From positions 122,897,324 to 122,961,323 of the forward strand of contig NC_134460.1 of NCBI RefSeq assembly GCF_047948215.1: a stretch of 64,000 bases of DNA, in the 5' to 3' direction. Every line of letters starts with the position of its first letter. Positions within the stretch are counted from its first letter, which is position 1. This stretch comes from Lycorma delicatula (lineage: Eukaryota; Arthropoda; Insecta; Hemiptera; Fulgoridae). The notes under the pieces were generated by a model that did no database searches, was not told the DNA's origin, and saw only the letters and a list, made by a program, of their open reading frames with translations. The position numbers and the translations under genes are program-made. Below are positions 60,626 to 64,000 of this stretch, one piece after another.

Positions 60626-60959
60626 CTCAAGGAAAAATAATAAATAAGAGGAATACCAATCAATTGGCCAGCAAGTTCATTTGATCCTTCACCAAGCAAT
60701 CTTTTACCGACTTTTTGAAGTCGGTTTACGAGTAATAAATGGACTTTTACGAATATTACTACATCAATATTATTTGTTTCATCGTAAGTTGCGGATTAAC
60801 AAAAGTTTCAGATTTCTGATGTACCATATAAATAAAAATTAATAATAATTGAACTACTCCGTTTAGTGAACTCCTGTATACTGGTTACAAATGTTAATTT
60901 CGACCTTACGGTGTAAACTATTCAGTGTTTTATTATTGGATTATTTGGTGAACAATCAA

Positions 60960-61535
60960 AAATGGAAAAGAAACAATCATACAGGAAAAACAAAGATAAC
61001 ATGAAGAAATATAGCTCATAAAACCGACAAGAAGATGGAAATGTTAATACCAAAGAAACAATGAAATTGTTGCAAACAAAAAATTAAATTAACGGGAAGA
61101 AAATGTTGCAAACAAATAAAAAATAAAAAAAAACATTACAGAAGATGATAAATATAAAGAGGAAGAAAACGTTAAGATCAAGGAAATAATAATAAGATTA
61201 AGAGAGGATGATGAATATAAAGAGAGAGATAATTTGAAAACTAGATAACGTGTACACAAATTACGATAAGAAGAATTAAATCAAACAAAAGAGCGATTAA
61301 ATGATTGGAAACAAAAAACAAATAACCTAAATGATGATCAACTCCGACTTAGGGAGAATATTGTCCGACATTACCAGAGGAGTAATGAAATAAAAGATAA
61401 GAATATTTGCAATTTATCAAAGGTCGGGCACATATGTCTCACTGTATACGTTGTTCTTATAAGGGTCTATTTTACAGCCACTCTGTAATTAACTTTAATG
61501 TAGATAAAATTAAACAGAAATTCACGATCACAATA
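60960..61535 (+). pseudogene. Possible Helitron-type polyprotein N-terminal relic
   Basis: A lysine/glutamate/arginine-rich stretch with repeated units (DDKYKEEENVK, DDEYKERDNLK) is followed by RENIVRHYQR and then, in another frame, HCIRCSYKGLFYSHSVINF. Repeats of the DPEYRxxE type followed by a Cys-rich FSHSV block are what I remember from N-terminal parts of insect Helitron/Pif1-like proteins. Several stops interrupt it. Confidence 0.35.
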
Positions 61536-61539
61536 CTTC

Positions 61540-62170
61540 CTTTACTTCATACAAAGAAGTAGAACGGGATTTTTGTCCATAATTAATGATGAAAGCAAGC
61601 AACTACCAAAAATAGTATTAGTTTACTAGCAGTATCGTAAGCTCTTTTTCTTGTGACATTGGAAATAGGGGCTGATAATAGTCGGGGAGCTATTTCCACA
61701 ACATCACTTTTTTTTATTTCATTTTTATTTCTTTTTTGTAAATAAGACACCCGACGAGAAATGTTAAATAAGTTTATCAAAAACGAACTAAGTATTTAAT
61801 ATTGTTTTGAGAAGAGTACGATACTAGGAAAACAGTCTTGAAGATAATTGTTAGCTCCAGAGTTGGAGAAAAACATTTGAAGACGGAAGTATCTAATGCA
61901 TATCCGCTAAGAGTAAAGACTGGTTGTTGTAGGTTTTGTCAGGAATACGTCCTGTGAAGATTGGTGGGAAGACCACTTGTTGAGGGCTTGGCAACGCAAG
62001 GGAATACTTTCTCTTCACCCCTGCTCATCACCATTAATCTTCTTAATCCTTGTTTGAGAAAGATAACAACTGTGATCTTTTCAATTACCTTATATTTTTC
62101 ATTTTTTTGGTTTTTAATTTTTAAATGGAAAATATCATCAAAAATCGTTACATCGAATTGTTCCACCAAA
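61540..62170. other. AT-rich spacer, nothing recognised
   Basis: Short frames only, no motif seen. Confidence 0.5.
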
Positions 62171-62172
62171 TG

Positions 62173-62389
<217 letters not shown>

Positions 62390-62399
62390 AGTTCGTAAA

Positions 62400-63330
62400 A
62401 GTCGAAATAAAAATGGCGTCACTTTACTTGGTCAATCTATAAAAAGGTAATGGCTTATAATGTAATTAAAATTTTGATATTCTATTATATGAAAATTAAT
62501 TATTTGTTTTTTATTTATTTTTTTAAAAATGAATTTTGGAGTAATTTATTTATAAAAAAATCTAAAATCTGCAATTATTTTCCATAAATTTCTGCAATTA
62601 TTTATGAACATTTCTGTTAATAACCATCATATTTTTAAAATAATTCTTTGGGTGTTAGTTCTGGTTTTTGATTGAATAAAAAAAAAAACAATCATAGAAA
62701 AAAGCTGGGAATGAATTGCGTAATTTTCCCGGCTAAAGCGGTCAAGTTATGTAATTTATTTCTGGCTACGTCAGAATTTTTTCCAATTCAATGAATCAAA
62801 TATACATTTAAATCCTTTTGACTATATTTAAATCTTTTAAACATTGGTAAATGTTTTGGAAAAGTTTAATACATTTTTTACTCCTGAAAGTTGTACACCT
62901 ATGTGCAAAATCTATGGAAAATCTGTCAACGCGGTAGAGAGCTATAAGACATACGTATATACATACTTGCATACTCGTAAACGTACGTTTGACAAATATA
63001 TTTTTTCTGGACTTGGGAGCGTCGGGACAAAAATAATCTTTCACAGATTATTTACAATTCATTTTAATTTATCTTTCTTTTTGTTAAAACTTCTTTTTAA
63101 AGTCCGTAAGGCACAAAACATAAAAAGATCAATATTTTTAGATTTCTTTTTTGAACGATACATACTTTCTTGTTACAGTTGTAGCAGCATAATTCGATAT
63201 AGCCGGGAAAATAATGCGTAAGAATATTTCCTATAAAGTTATATCAAACTTTTTTCATCATAAATTCTCCATTAATTACGATTTATTTATTACTAATGGT
63301 TTCTATCTAATATTTATAGAGGGAAAAACA

Positions 63331-63335
<5 letters not shown>
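62400..63335. other. AT-rich spacer with a diverged repeat-R piece
   Basis: On the minus strand 62845-62930 resembles the post-palindrome part of repeat R (CATTGGTAAAT, TTTAATACATTNTTTNCTCCT, GGAAAATCTGT on the plus strand), indicating a fourth, diverged copy. A 125-codon frame at 62844-63221 overlaps it and is unlikely to be a gene. Confidence 0.4.

Positions 63336-63371
<36 letters not shown>
63336..63371. repeat. (AT)n microsatellite
   Basis: An AT run preceded by TGTGTGTG. Confidence 0.9.
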
Positions 63372-63373
<2 letters not shown>

Positions 63374-64000
63374 GAAAGATTGATTTTATGGTTTTTATGG
63401 TTGATTTATTACACGAAAAATAAAACAAAAACTATAATTAAATAAAAAAAATAAATAAAAATTGAGAGGGGAAAACAAACTATCTGGCTTTTTTTTGTAC
63501 AATGAGATCATTGAACTTTTAAAAGAACAGTCATAAAATTAAAAAAAAAAAGTATAAGGTAAGAAAAATAAATAATAAAATTGCAAGACAAATGAATAAG
63601 GGAAAACAAATAGCACTATTGCATTAAAAGTGAGGGAGAGAGAAAAATATCATAAAAAAAAAAGAAAAAAGTAATGTAATGATTTGTGTAAGATAGTTTT
63701 TGTCAAGAATGCAAGTAAAAGTATTTGATTATATTAATTTAACCAAGATAGTATTAAATAAAGATAAAAATTATAGAGATGATATTTCATTAAAACGTAA
63801 AAAAAAGAAACTATTTTATTTTTGATAAAACCAAGAAAAGGAAATATTTAAGCAATTCAAAAAATTGGAACAAATTTACATGAATATGAGTAATATATAC
63901 GAATAACTAATTGGACCCTCTTTATTAGTTGTGAGTGACAACGACAGGATCGAAAGAAGAGTTAATCAAAATTCTACAGAAATGAAGTTAATCATAAGCA
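63372..64000. other. AT-rich spacer to window end, nothing recognised
   Basis: A-rich sequence without an ORF, repeat or motif of note. Confidence 0.6.

Overview
The window looks like AT-rich repetitive DNA from an arthropod nuclear genome, most likely an insect and perhaps a hemipteran. That placement rests only on the transposon mix (I-clade, CR1-type and R4/Dong-type LINEs, a Penelope-like element, Tc1/mariner-type relics, tRNA-derived SINEs) and on the AT-rich spacers. I recognise no host gene, rRNA gene, functional tRNA gene, CRISPR array or TTAGG-type telomere repeat.

Bases 1-4490 hold a minus-strand CR1-type LINE with an intact ORF2 and a 5'-truncated ORF1. From 4495 to 31834 lies a head-to-tail, same-strand array of five complete LINE units. 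Each unit ends in an A-run followed by a (TAA)n array of about 130-1190 bp, and the next unit (or, after the last, degenerate sequence) starts directly after that array. Three units (A1, A2, A3, about 6.1 kb each) are autonomous I-clade LINEs with a zinc-knuckle ORF1 and an AP-endonuclease/RT/RNase H ORF2. Two (B1, B2, about 2.3 kb each) carry the same 5' leader and a related intact ORF1 but no ORF2, so they are 'half-LINEs'. The first 105 nt of all five units fold on paper as an HDV-like self-cleaving ribozyme whose predicted cut site is the exact boundary with the preceding TAA array.

From 31835 to 35175 is a graveyard of relatives: a degenerate ORF1-only element (C), a degenerate R4/Dong-type LINE ending in TAA repeats, and a 3' fragment of an A-like element (E) that keeps two 3'-UTR hairpins with covarying stems.

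From 35.2 kb to the end the sequence is very AT-rich and contains only small decayed mobile elements and microsatellites: several IS630/Tc1-mariner-type transposase relics (one with a nested insertion), tRNA-derived SINEs, a Penelope-like relic with inverted terminal repeats carrying hammerhead-like cores, a dispersed repeat in direct and inverted copies, probable Helitron traces and LINE fragments.

Working model (inference): the A units supply reverse transcriptase and both A and B supply ORF1 protein. B is mobilised in trans through the shared 5' leader and 3' terminal hairpin. New copies land at, or are joined through, the TAA tail of earlier copies. A ribozyme at each head could cut array read-through RNA into unit-length RNAs that already end in TAA repeats.
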